A stretch of 13,198 bases of DNA from Cyclobacteriaceae bacterium (GCA_009885605.1 VFKK01000065.1:1-13198); one strand, 5' to 3'; shown: positions 1 through 7,683, counted from the stretch's first letter. The notes: generated by a model from the sequence alone, not told the origin. A program made the numbers and translations.

Positions 1-2
1 AA

Positions 3-662
3 CGAGTTGTCGGTACCCAACAAATGGCAGGTACTCAAATGCTCACCATCGCTGACCTTTCCAAAATGGAAGTCAGAGTAGATGTAAACGAGAATGATAT
101 CGTGAGATTGAGCTTGGGAGACACCACCATCATCGATGTTGACTCCTACTCTTCCATTGGAAAAAAATTCAAGGGCATCGTGACTAGTATCGCCAACACC
201 GCCAACGTAAAAGCTTCTGTGGATGCTGTGACAGAGTTTAAGGTGAAGATTCGGATCCTGAATAGTTCTTATGTGGACTTGGTGAAAGAAGGCAAAAAGT
301 ATCCTTTCCGACCTGGAATGACTGCCTCAGTTGAAATTTTGACCAATTCCAAAGAGGGTGCGCTTTCCGTTCCACTTTCGTCGGTTACCACCCGTGAAGA
401 TCAACTTGATACTTTAGAAGGAGGAACCACCAAGTCAAGAGAGCTGGTATTTATCAACGACAATGGAGTTGCTAAACTTCGAGTGATTAAAACCGGACTT
501 TCAGATTTCCAAAACATTGAGATATTGGAAGGATTGACTGAAGGGGAAGAAATTATTTCCGGCCCTTACTTTGTCGTCAGCAAGGAACTTAAAGAAGGCG
601 ATAAGGTCAAATTGATGGAAGTCAAGAAGCCTGAAGTCAAAAAAGAGGAAGAAGAAGATTAA
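3..662 (+). CDS. Efflux periplasmic adaptor, HlyD/MacA family (5' partial)
   Basis: This is the C-terminal 219 residues of a membrane-fusion (periplasmic adaptor) protein. Such proteins link an inner-membrane ABC or RND pump to an outer-membrane TolC channel. The reading frame is open to the left edge, so the true start lies outside the window and the ATG at 24 is internal. The segment around 15-110 (VGTQQMAGTQMLTIADLSKM, then EVRVDVNENDIV) is typical of the lipoyl/beta-barrel junction of Bacteroidetes HlyD proteins. A beta-barrel with the FRPGMTASVEI motif follows, then a membrane-proximal domain ending in GLTEGEEIISGPY. The tail is rich in Lys and Glu and has no membrane segment. A terminator follows at once, so this is the last gene of its transcript and any pump or TolC gene should lie to the left. 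Whether the partner is an ABC or RND pump cannot be decided here. Confidence 0.9.
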   Translation, partial: RVVGTQQMAGTQMLTIADLSKMEVRVDVNENDIVRLSLGDTTIIDVDSYSSIGKKFKGIVTSIANTANVKASVDAVTEFKVKIRILNSSYVDLVKEGKKYPFRPGMTASVEILTNSKEGALSVPLSSVTTREDQLDTLEGGTTKSRELVFINDNGVAKLRVIKTGLSDFQNIEILEGLTEGEEIISGPYFVVSKELKEGDKVKLMEVKKPEVKKEEEED

Positions 663-668
663 CCAAAA

Positions 669-701
669 CAAAAAAGCTCTGAAAATTTCGGAGCTTTTTT
701 G
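669..701. terminator. Two-way rho-independent terminator
   Basis: An 11-bp perfect stem, CAAAAAAGCTC (669-679) with GAGCTTTTTTG (691-701), continues inward through a G-U pair to GAA/TTC. It is flanked by an A-tract on one side and a T-tract on the other, so it can work in both directions. It lies between the converging ends of the efflux adaptor gene (ends 662) and the maf gene (ends 703). Confidence 0.85.
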
Positions 702-702
702 T

Positions 703-1290
703 TTACCATTTTTTCAGTTGCTCATACACCAGATGAAGCGGAAAACCCATAACATTGAAGTAGGATCCTTCAATTCTGGACACTCCTATAAACCCAATCC
801 ATTCCTGAATTCCGTAAGCTCCGGCTTTATCAAAAGGCTTGTATTTTTTGATGTAGTGCCAAATTTCATCCTCGTGCAAAAATCGAAAGGTAACTTTCGT
901 CTCGTCCTCAAGCGTAATTCTTCTGGTCCTGTCCATCATGGTAACAGCAGTCATAACGGTATGAGTCGCTCCTGACAGACTTTTGATCATATCGAAAGCC
1001 TCTTGCTCATTTGAAGGCTTTCCCAGCACACGGCCATTTTCAATGACAACGGTATCCGAGGTGATCAGGATTTCATTTTCAGCTAATTCGTCCGGATACG
1101 CTTCAGCCTTCAATTTGGAAAGAAAAGCGGCTACATATTCGGCAGGTAAATCCTGAGGGATTTTCTCTTCTACCGGATTTACTTTCACTTCAAAATCCAG
1201 CTCCAAACCCTTCATGAGCTCTTGTCTCCTTGGAGAATTTGATGAGAGAATTAGTTTTTTATCCTTTAGTTTACTCAAAAAAGGCTCCAT
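703..1290 (-). CDS. maf: Maf family nucleoside triphosphate pyrophosphatase
   Basis: A 195-aa cytoplasmic Maf/YhdE-type protein, the usual family length. The family hydrolyses non-canonical or excess nucleoside triphosphates (often dTTP/UTP) to the monophosphate and pyrophosphate. Visible motifs are SSNSPRR (residues 16-22, nucleotide binding), SDTVV (78-82, with the presumed catalytic Asp79), LGKP (89-92), AGAYGIQ (156-162) and GSYFNVMGFP (175-184). The start is the ATG at 1290. The reading frame runs on upstream to 1443, but that extra part reads as the antisense of the neighbour and lies before the conserved N-terminus. The start codon lies inside the end of the DUF1015 gene (20-bp overlap), which suggests translational coupling at the end of a three-gene operon. 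The exact substrate, dTTP/UTP type or m7GTP type, is not settled, although the DTVV and AYGIQ pattern fits the YhdE-like group. Confidence 0.93.
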   Translation of the reverse strand: MEPFLSKLKDKKLILSSNSPRRQELMKGLELDFEVKVNPVEEKIPQDLPAEYVAAFLSKLKAEAYPDELAENEILITSDTVVIENGRVLGKPSNEQEAFDMIKSLSGATHTVMTAVTMMDRTRRITLEDETKVTFRFLHEDEIWHYIKKYKPFDKAGAYGIQEWIGFIGVSRIEGSYFNVMGFPLHLVYEQLKKW

Positions 1291-2569
1291 AGTCAAATTC
1301 AAATTCAGTCTGATTAATACTTCCAAAAAGTAATCCCCCCAGTGCTTTGGGATAAAAATAAGTGGATTTTTGAGGCAGCACCTCTCCTGTCTCACAAACT
1401 TCCAACACTTGTGAAAGCTCCAATTCCCTTGTAACCACAGCAAAGCTGGCTTTTCCGTTTCGCACCTCCTGCATACATCTGGAGAAATTTCGCTCGTACA
1501 TTATTTGGTTTGAATTTCTTTGAATAGTTCCTGGTATCCCGAGAATTTTATCAAAAACCACATCGTGTAAAATTACCAAATCCAGTTTTCTGACGACATC
1601 GGGAAGATCATTTCTTACTTCAGAAAACTTCTCTTCTTTCAATTTGATCACAAAGCTTTCATCTTCAAGTACAAGTCCAAAAGACCATTTTCGCTGAAAT
1701 GAATAGGAACCTAATTCTTCAGAATCATCAAACTTTCGAATGGTAAACCATTCTCCGAGTTTTTCTAAAAACTCTTCTTTTGGCAGTTGAAGTCCATAAA
1801 ACAAGCGGTGCGTCGGCAGAATTTTCAGATGATTTCCCTGAGTATTTGTCAGATACATGAGATGATAATCACTCCCTTTCCACTTGGCTTCAGGGAACTG
1901 ATTTGCAGCTTCTTTTCTATATTCAATCGCTCCTTCCAGCCGGTGATGACCATCTGCCAGAATCACTTGCTTTTGGCTCAAGACCTTTAAAAAAATTGCA
2001 ATTACTGCTGGATCCTGAATTACCGACAAAACTTCTCGTACTCCCTGATAATCATCCAATTCATAAAGGGGAGATTCCATCGCATAATCCATAAACTCAT
2101 CCAATTGATTTTCCTCATCCACATACAATCCATGTGTAGGACTCACTTGAAATTCGGTGGCTCGAAGCAAATCGATTCGATCATTGACAGCAGATACGAT
2201 GGTGTTTTCATGCCTCAAAATCATCTTCTCTGACCAATCATACGCTTTGATCTGGGCCATAAAACCTTTGCGGCAACTCTCGCCGCGCTCTCCCGGAAGT
2301 CTGAAGTATTGGTAATAAACATAAATTCCCGGGAGTGAATCCTGGTGAATTATCCCTTTTTCCTTCCACGATTTGAGTGTAAATGCAGCATTTTCAGTAG
2401 GATCTGGTCCTTGCGGAACCGAAAGATGGATGCTGTTCAGGGGGTTTGTATAAAGCTTTTGTCTTTGTCTCTCCGAGACCACATCAAAAAGAGGAGAAGT
2501 CAGATCTTCCAATACCGGAGTCAATTCCTCAGCATATCTCCACGCCTTTATCGGTAAAATTTCAGCCAT
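1271..2569 (-). CDS. DUF1015 family protein (possible SerK-like kinase)
   Basis: A 432-aa soluble protein recognised as DUF1015. The clearest motif is LADGHHR (204-210), followed by LEGAIEYRKE. Other family marks are LPTHR (251-255) and a C-terminal STYFYPK (402-408) followed by ALGGLLF. There is no signal peptide or membrane segment. The function is not firmly known. The DGHHR motif resembles that of archaeal free-serine kinases of the ParB-like fold, and as I recall relatives often sit beside serine-biosynthesis genes in Bacteroidetes, but no serA or serC gene is visible here. The ATG at 2569 lies 2 bp after the stop of the biotin carboxylase gene, and the 3' end overlaps maf by 20 bp, so the three genes are almost certainly co-transcribed. 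The family call is firm; a kinase role is inference only. Confidence 0.88.
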   Translation of the reverse strand: MAEILPIKAWRYAEELTPVLEDLTSPLFDVVSERQRQKLYTNPLNSIHLSVPQGPDPTENAAFTLKSWKEKGIIHQDSLPGIYVYYQYFRLPGERGESCRKGFMAQIKAYDWSEKMILRHENTIVSAVNDRIDLLRATEFQVSPTHGLYVDEENQLDEFMDYAMESPLYELDDYQGVREVLSVIQDPAVIAIFLKVLSQKQVILADGHHRLEGAIEYRKEAANQFPEAKWKGSDYHLMYLTNTQGNHLKILPTHRLFYGLQLPKEEFLEKLGEWFTIRKFDDSEELGSYSFQRKWSFGLVLEDESFVIKLKEEKFSEVRNDLPDVVRKLDLVILHDVVFDKILGIPGTIQRNSNQIMYERNFSRCMQEVRNGKASFAVVTRELELSQVLEVCETGEVLPQKSTYFYPKALGGLLFGSINQTEFEFDYGAFFE

Positions 2570-2571
2570 GC

Positions 2572-4068
2572 TTATTTAAGTCTGTTTCTCCAGGAAGTGG
2601 AAATCGCCTCGGTTTTCTTTCTTTCTGTGGTTGATTTAAGAGAAGCCTTTGACAAAAATTCTACTGCCAAAGCTGCCAATAATTCAGATTCCTCATCAGA
2701 GAATTGCTCCTCCAGCACCGCAGGAGTGAAATAATGCTCAACAAATTTCGTGTCAAAATTTCCGCTTACGAAAGCTTCATGCCGGAGCGCAAATTTGCAA
2801 AAGGCAAGTGTAGTCTGTATTCCGATGATCTTATAATCATCAATCGCCCGGATCATTTTATCAATGGCAGCTTTTCTGTTTTCACCATGCGTTACCAGTT
2901 TGGCAATCATTGGGTCATAATAGATCGGAATATCCATACCCTCTTCAAATCCGTCGTCTACCCGGACTCCCGGTCCCTGAGGCCTGCGATAGGTGATGAG
3001 TTTTCCGATATCCGGCAGAAAGTTATTTTTCGGATCTTCTGCGTAAACTCTCACTTCCACCGCATGCCCGTTTATTTTCAGATCCTCTTGCTGAAAGCTC
3101 AAAGGTTTTTCCTCAGCAATCCAAATTTGCTCGCGAACAAGATCTTTACCGGTGATCATCTCAGTAACAGGGTGCTCAACCTGGAGACGAGTATTCATTT
3201 CCAGAAAATAAAAATTCAATTTATCATCCACGATGAACTCCACCGTGCCGGCTCCATAATAATTGCACGCCATGGCAACACCCACTGCTGCCTCTCCCAT
3301 TGCTTTACGCATTTCCGGAGTTACAACTGCAGAAGGCGCCTCTTCAATTACTTTCTGGTGTCTCCGCTGAATGGAGCATTCCCGCTCAAAGAGGTAAACA
3401 GTGTTGCCATGCTGATCTCCCAAAACCTGAATCTCTATATGACGCGGTGATGTGATGAATTTTTCAATAAAAACCGCCCCATCTCCAAAGGCAGATTGAG
3501 CTTCCGACACAGCACGCTGCATTTGCTCCTCAAACTCTCCTTCGTTTTCTACAATTCGCATCCCTTTGCCTCCGCCGCCAGCGCTGGCTTTGATAAGGAT
3601 GGGATATCCGATTTCGGCTGCTTTCACTTTCGCCGCATCAATATCCGTAATCGCCTCATCTGTACCTGGAACCAAGGGAATATCGTATTTCCCAACTGCT
3701 TGCTTTGCAGCGAGTTTGCTGCCCATGACAGCAATGGATTCCGGTGAAGGTCCAACAAAAATCAACCCGGCTTCTCTAACTTTTCTGGCAAAATCTGCAT
3801 TCTCAGACAGGAAACCGTAACCTGGATGGATAGCATCCACTTCAAGTTTTTTGCATTCCTCAATGATTTTATCTCCTAGTAAATAGGATTGCGAAGAGGC
3901 AGGAGGTCCCAGACAAACCGCTTCGTCTGCAAATATGACATTTGGCGAAAGTCTGTCAGCCTCACTGTAGACAGCCACCGTTTTGATTCCCATTTCCCTG
4001 GCCGTTCGCATAATTCTCAGACTTATTTCACCCCTGTTGGCAACTAAAAGTTTTTTTATTTCAGGCAT
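2572..4068 (-). CDS. accC: Biotin carboxylase subunit of an acyl-CoA carboxylase
   Basis: A 498-aa ATP-grasp biotin carboxylase, which uses ATP and bicarbonate to carboxylate biotin on a carrier protein. The N-terminal domain begins KKLLVANRGEISLRI. HPGYGFLSEN is at 81-90 and the ATP-binding glycine loop AGGGGKGM at 163-170. The biotin/bicarbonate region includes IEIQVLGDQHGN (211-222) and the catalytic segment around EMNTRLQVEHP (290-300). YYDPMIAKL is at 383-391. About 50 residues follow the usual end of the biotin carboxylase domain, but there is no AMKM biotin-attachment motif, so the carrier must be encoded elsewhere. The wording FGDGAVFIEKFI and PRHIEIQVLGDQHGN looks closer to propionyl- or methylcrotonyl-CoA carboxylase alpha subunits than to E. 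coli AccC, so the substrate may be propionyl-CoA or another acyl-CoA. It is the first gene of the operon with DUF1015 and maf. I found no clear promoter match upstream of its ATG. Confidence 0.9.
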   Translation of the reverse strand: MPEIKKLLVANRGEISLRIMRTAREMGIKTVAVYSEADRLSPNVIFADEAVCLGPPASSQSYLLGDKIIEECKKLEVDAIHPGYGFLSENADFARKVREAGLIFVGPSPESIAVMGSKLAAKQAVGKYDIPLVPGTDEAITDIDAAKVKAAEIGYPILIKASAGGGGKGMRIVENEGEFEEQMQRAVSEAQSAFGDGAVFIEKFITSPRHIEIQVLGDQHGNTVYLFERECSIQRRHQKVIEEAPSAVVTPEMRKAMGEAAVGVAMACNYYGAGTVEFIVDDKLNFYFLEMNTRLQVEHPVTEMITGKDLVREQIWIAEEKPLSFQQEDLKINGHAVEVRVYAEDPKNNFLPDIGKLITYRRPQGPGVRVDDGFEEGMDIPIYYDPMIAKLVTHGENRKAAIDKMIRAIDDYKIIGIQTTLAFCKFALRHEAFVSGNFDTKFVEHYFTPAVLEEQFSDEESELLAALAVEFLSKASLKSTTERKKTEAISTSWRNRLK

Positions 4069-4166
4069 ATTCTCTTGAATTTATTTGGGAATTGCTTCAC
4101 AGCAAGAAGCGAAATAAGGAAATTTAAACGAGGATTTTAAAGAAAGCTTTGAATCGGGAATGCTTT

Positions 4167-4198
4167 TTTGCTTCGTAGGTATATAAGTTTTATTTTTG
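4167..4198 (+). promoter_or_regulatory. Bacteroidetes-type promoter for the alpha-oxoamine synthase
   Basis: TTTG at 4167-4170 is followed by 20 bp and then TATTTTTG at 4191-4198. This is an exact match to the Bacteroidetes primary-sigma consensus (-33 TTTG, 19-21 bp, -7 TAnnTTTG). The ATG at 4209 lies only 10 bp after the -7 box, so the transcript would have a leader of a few bases at most. Alternatively, translation starts at the in-frame ATG of Met25. Confidence 0.65.
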
Positions 4199-4208
4199 TG
4201 GAATTTTA

Positions 4209-5501
4209 ATGAAAACATCATTAAGGCTAAACACTAAAATTCAATCTGCTTTGGATCTATTTGCAAAATTAAAAACGAATATGGGCCCTTTGGGCAAACA
4301 CTCAGAGTTTGCAGACGGCTACTTTTCATTCCCTAAACTGGAAGGTGAAATCAAGCCCCGGATGAAATTTCAGGGTAAAGAAGTGCTTACCTGGAGCTTA
4401 AACAATTACCTGGGTTTGGCAAATCATCCTGAAGTAAGAAAGGCAGATACAGATGCTGCTGCCAAGTGGGGTGCTGCTTATCCGATGGGTGCCAGAATGA
4501 TGTCTGGTCAAACAGATCTTCATGAGCAGTTGGAGAAAGAGTTGGCAGAATTTGTAAGTAAAGAAAAATCTTATTTGTTAAACTACGGGTACCAAGGGAT
4601 CATGTCTGTTATCGACTCGATTCTTGACAGAAAAGACGTAGTAGTATATGATTCAGAGTGTCATGCTTGTATCATCGATGCTTTGAGAATGCACTTGGGA
4701 AAGAGATACGTATTCCCTCATAACGATATCGAAAGCTGCGAAAAGCAACTTGAAAGAGCAACCAAACTTGCTGCTGAAACAGGAGGAGGAATCCTCGTTA
4801 TCACAGAAGGTGTATTCGGCATGACCGGAGATCAGGGCAAGTTGAAGGAAATCGTTGAGCTAAAAAGCAAATTCGAATTCAGACTTTTAGTAGACGATGC
4901 GCACGGCTTTGGCACAATGGGAAAAACCGGCGCAGGTGCCTGTGAAGCACAGGGCGTACAGGATCAAGTTGATTTGTACTTCTCCACTTTTGCAAAATCT
5001 ATGGCAAGTATCGGTGCATTTATCGCCGGTGATGCTGATGTGATCTTGTTTTTGAGATACAATATGAGGTCCCAAATCTTTGCAAAATCACTCCCAATGA
5101 TCATGGTAGAAGGTGCATTGAAACGACTGGAATTACTTCGTACAAAACCTGAGTTGAAAGAAAACTTATGGAAAATCGTGAATGCACTTCGTAAGGGACT
5201 TCATGAAAATGGATTCAGCACAGGAAAGTCAAACTCTCCCGTTACCCCTGTTGTATTGAATGGCACTGTAGGCGAAGCTGCGGCACTTACACGGGATTTG
5301 AGAGAAAATTACGGGATCTTCTGTTCAGTAGTTATTTACCCTGTGATACCTAAAGGCATGATTATCTTGAGGTTGATCCCCACAGCTGTTCACACGCTTG
5401 AGGATGTAGAAGAAACTATCAAGGCCTTTGCAGCTATCAAGGATAAATTGACCAGCGGAGTGTATAAGAATAGTGAATATGCTATTTCGGTAGGCGAGTA
5501 A
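4209..5501 (+). CDS. Alpha-oxoamine synthase, candidate cysteate/serine acyltransferase
   Basis: A 430-aa PLP-dependent, fold-type I enzyme of the alpha-oxoamine synthase group (relatives: BioF, Kbl, HemA, serine palmitoyltransferase). These enzymes condense an amino acid with an acyl-CoA or acyl-ACP and release CO2. Visible parts are the glycine-bearing entry WSLNNYLGL (62-70), GARMMSG (94-100), the cofactor-stacking His152 in DSECHACIIDA, the DDAHGFG motif (229-235; Asp230 probably contacts the pyridine nitrogen), and the Schiff-base lysine K263 in STFAKSMAS. It does not closely resemble the Bacteroides or Sphingobacterium serine palmitoyltransferases I know. No biotin or threonine-degradation genes adjoin it, so bioF and kbl are poor names. 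In Cytophagales and Flavobacteria, enzymes of this kind are good candidates for making 3-ketocapnine from cysteate in sulfonolipid synthesis. The start at 4209 is only 10 bp after the promoter box; Met25 is an alternative start. The fold is sure, the substrate is not. Confidence 0.85.
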   Translation: MKTSLRLNTKIQSALDLFAKLKTNMGPLGKHSEFADGYFSFPKLEGEIKPRMKFQGKEVLTWSLNNYLGLANHPEVRKADTDAAAKWGAAYPMGARMMSGQTDLHEQLEKELAEFVSKEKSYLLNYGYQGIMSVIDSILDRKDVVVYDSECHACIIDALRMHLGKRYVFPHNDIESCEKQLERATKLAAETGGGILVITEGVFGMTGDQGKLKEIVELKSKFEFRLLVDDAHGFGTMGKTGAGACEAQGVQDQVDLYFSTFAKSMASIGAFIAGDADVILFLRYNMRSQIFAKSLPMIMVEGALKRLELLRTKPELKENLWKIVNALRKGLHENGFSTGKSNSPVTPVVLNGTVGEAAALTRDLRENYGIFCSVVIYPVIPKGMIILRLIPTAVHTLEDVEETIKAFAAIKDKLTSGVYKNSEYAISVGE

Positions 5502-5530
5502 AAAAAAAAGTAAAAAAAATGGCCTCTGGG

Positions 5531-5560
5531 TTGAATTAGCAAGTATTTGGCCTATATTGT
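5531..5560 (+). promoter_or_regulatory. Possible promoter of the histone H1-like gene
   Basis: TTG at 5531-5533, 19 bp, then TATATTGT at 5553-5560 is a near match to TTTG-N19-21-TAnnTTTG. It would give a leader of about 40 bases before the ATG at 5604. The -7 box has TTGT where TTTG is expected, so this is tentative. Read-through from the upstream gene is also possible, because no hairpin terminator separates the two. Confidence 0.35.
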
Positions 5561-5603
5561 TTCTAAATAAACTTATCATCAACCTTAAAAACACACTTTT
5601 ACT

Positions 5604-5780
5604 ATGAGCAAATTTAGTGAAGTTAGAGACCTTGTAATGAGCCTAGAGGGCGATTTCGAAAAATTCTATGAGAAGGGCAATCAAGCAGCCGGTACTCGAG
5701 TAAGAAAAGGTATGCAAGACCTGAAAAACTTATCTCAGGATATCCGTAAGGAAGTTCAGGATAAGAAAAACGCAGAGTGA
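5604..5780 (+). CDS. Histone H1-like (Hc1-like) small basic protein
   Basis: A 58-aa protein, starting MSKFSEVRDLVMSLEGDFEK and ending in a Lys-rich tail. The central part, KGNQAAGTRVRKGMQDLKNL (residues 24-43), is the hallmark of the short histone H1-like proteins (Hc1 family) found across Bacteroidetes, whose usual length is near 58 aa. It is charged, predicted mostly helical, and has no signal peptide. A role in DNA binding or nucleoid structure is assumed from the family name and has little direct support for these short forms. The ATG at 5604 is preceded by an A-rich leader without a Shine-Dalgarno sequence. A strong terminator follows 10 bp after the stop, so it is probably a separate, well-expressed single gene or the last gene after the oxoamine synthase. 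Confidence 0.85.
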   Translation: MSKFSEVRDLVMSLEGDFEKFYEKGNQAAGTRVRKGMQDLKNLSQDIRKEVQDKKNAE

Positions 5781-5790
5781 TCTTAGCAAT

Positions 5791-5823
5791 AAAAAAAGGT
5801 GGCTAAATAGTCACCTTTTTTTT
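5791..5823. terminator. Two-way rho-independent terminator
   Basis: AAAAAAAGGTG (5791-5801) pairs with CACCTTTTTTT (5812-5822). The stem extends inward across a G-U pair to CTA/TAG around a short A-rich loop. T-tract and A-tract flanks let it serve both the histone-like gene (ends 5780) and the converging M1 peptidase gene (ends 5845). Confidence 0.88.
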
Positions 5824-5844
5824 ATGCCTTACATAAAGTAAAAC

Positions 5845-7683
5845 TCAAAACTCCACTTTATTATTTTCCGGGCGAAGATCAGCCATTCTCTTAGACGGAT
5901 CGATTTCCACAGACTTAATTGTGTTTATATTTTTTTGTAGCATGAATGCCTTTGTCAGATTAGTCCATGGCCAAGCCGCTGTAAGAACTCTTGCGGGCAT
6001 TCCTTTTTCGGCTGGTTTCTCCCCTCTCATGATCACCATAGGCAGATAAACTAGTTCCGAAGTCCCATCGACGTAAGTAATGACAACATCCAGAGGCATC
6101 GGCATCAACCCAATTCTTTCCAACGTTATCTCTGTTTGTTCCCCCATCGGTTTTACTGATTTGACTCCATAATCGATGGTCTTAGTCGTGTTTACAAAAT
6201 ATTCCTTATACCAATCCAACTCCAGACCACTTCCCTTTTCCATCACCCTGATCAGGTCATTTACATTTGGATGCTTGAATTTCCACGTATTGAAATACCT
6301 CAACATTCCGCGGTCGCGCACCTCTGCGCCAATCACATATCCTAATTGCTCCAGAAAAACAGCTCCCTTCGAATAGGCTGCCGCACTGTAGGCGGAATTT
6401 GTGTGATAATGATCAGAATGGGTAGACATTGGTTCCTCCTGACCTGATTTGGCAAGCCTTAAATAACCCGCGTAAGAGCCACTGTGAGGATTACCGGAAC
6501 TTTGGAAAATTGAAGCCCTTGCCAGACTTGATGCGTAGCTGGTAAAACCTTCGTCCATCCAAGGATAAAGAGATTCGTTTGAAGCCAAAACACCATGAAA
6601 CCAGCTATGGGCAAGCTCATGAATCATCACTCCCGACAAACTTGAAATACCTCTTTCTCCGGTGATAAAAGTTGACATCGCATATTCCATTCCTCCGTCA
6701 CCACCCTGAACTACCGAGAATTGCTTGTAAGGGTATTGTCCAAAATTCTCAGAAAAAAAGTTGATTGCCTTTGGGGTGTATTCTTTTAGCTTTTCCCAAC
6801 TTTCACTGGTATTCGGCCCAGGGATGAAGAAATGGTGAACAATAATACCATTCTCCATTTGAATCTTATCATGCTGGTAGTTGGGATCGGCACCCCACAT
6901 GAAGTCGTGAACCTTTGGCGCTACAAAATGCCATGTCAGCGTCTTTCCTTTTACTTCAGGCACTTTTACTCCGGCATTCTCGTAGCCATAACCGATTTCA
7001 TTTGGGTTTTGCAAATAGCCCGTTCCACCCAAAACATATGTTTTGTCTATGGTGATTTTCACATCAAAATCTCCCCAGATTCCATAAAACTCCCGTGCTA
7101 TGTAAGGATTTGCATGCCAGCCTTGCTCATCGTAATTGGCCATTTTGGGATACCATTGCGACATAGATAAGCGGACGCCTTCCTCACTGTCTCTTCCGGA
7201 TCTGCGAATTTGAAGTGGCACTTGCCCTGAAAATTCCAGTTCAAAAGTCACTTCTGAATTTGGAAGAATTGGATCGGAAAGTTTCACTTCAAGGATTGTT
7301 TCAACTTCTTTGAATTCGACACCTTTGCCGTTCATTTTCAGGTTGCTCACATGGATATAACCGATCTCATCCGGCTTGAGCTTTGCGATGCGGTCTGCCA
7401 CTCTTCTGTCCGGATCAGCGATTGTTCTCGATCTCACATCCATCATACTTCCCGGCTGGAAAGCATTGTAATACAGATGATAAAAAACACGATCTAACGT
7501 GTCCGGAGAATTATTTGTGTATTTCAGCACCTGAGTACCGGTGTATTGATTTTTTTGGACGTCCATCTTCACATCCATTTGGTAATCAACAGCCTGTTGA
7601 AATCTCACCGTCTGGGCAAAAATCAACTGACTAGTCAGGAAAAGAAAAAGCCCAAAAAGAGGCTTTACCGCACTGTTTTTCAT
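5845..7683 (-). CDS. Secreted M1 family zinc metallopeptidase (aminopeptidase)
   Basis: A 612-aa gluzincin. The zinc site is complete: HELAH at 355-359, then exactly 18 residues, then Glu378 in DEGFTSYA. GGMEYA (330-335) is the M1 exopeptidase substrate motif (GxMEN in classic members; here Tyr replaces Asn). Tyr437 in AAYSKG fits the conserved transition-state tyrosine. The N-terminus, KNSAVKPLFGLFLFLTSQLI and then FAQ, is a clear signal peptide with likely cleavage after Ala23, so the enzyme acts in the periplasm or outside the cell. Residues 25-300 form the beta-rich N-terminal domain seen in M1 proteins. There is no C-terminal type IX sorting domain, and the classic ERAP-like C-terminal domain is absent, as in many Bacteroidetes M1 proteins. 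It should remove N-terminal amino acids from peptides. It is divergent from the Asp-box protein across 171 bp and ends at a terminator. The start at 7683 is set by the signal peptide. Confidence 0.93.
   Translation of the reverse strand: MKNSAVKPLFGLFLFLTSQLIFAQTVRFQQAVDYQMDVKMDVQKNQYTGTQVLKYTNNSPDTLDRVFYHLYYNAFQPGSMMDVRSRTIADPDRRVADRIAKLKPDEIGYIHVSNLKMNGKGVEFKEVETILEVKLSDPILPNSEVTFELEFSGQVPLQIRRSGRDSEEGVRLSMSQWYPKMANYDEQGWHANPYIAREFYGIWGDFDVKITIDKTYVLGGTGYLQNPNEIGYGYENAGVKVPEVKGKTLTWHFVAPKVHDFMWGADPNYQHDKIQMENGIIVHHFFIPGPNTSESWEKLKEYTPKAINFFSENFGQYPYKQFSVVQGGDGGMEYAMSTFITGERGISSLSGVMIHELAHSWFHGVLASNESLYPWMDEGFTSYASSLARASIFQSSGNPHSGSYAGYLRLAKSGQEEPMSTHSDHYHTNSAYSAAAYSKGAVFLEQLGYVIGAEVRDRGMLRYFNTWKFKHPNVNDLIRVMEKGSGLELDWYKEYFVNTTKTIDYGVKSVKPMGEQTEITLERIGLMPMPLDVVITYVDGTSELVYLPMVIMRGEKPAEKGMPARVLTAAWPWTNLTKAFMLQKNINTIKSVEIDPSKRMADLRPENNKVEF

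Noticed and set aside
1291..1443. N-terminal extension of Maf by 51 residues
   Set aside because: It lies within the DUF1015 coding region in another frame and precedes the conserved Maf N-terminus; the ATG at 1290 gives the family length.
2704..3450. 248-codon plus-strand ORF inside the biotin carboxylase gene
   Set aside because: It is antisense to a strongly conserved enzyme, shows no domain of its own, and is explained by codon bias of the opposite strand.
4209..5501. Naming the oxoamine synthase bioF or kbl
   Set aside because: General annotation often does this, but no biotin or threonine genes adjoin it and the sequence wording differs; the substrate is left open.
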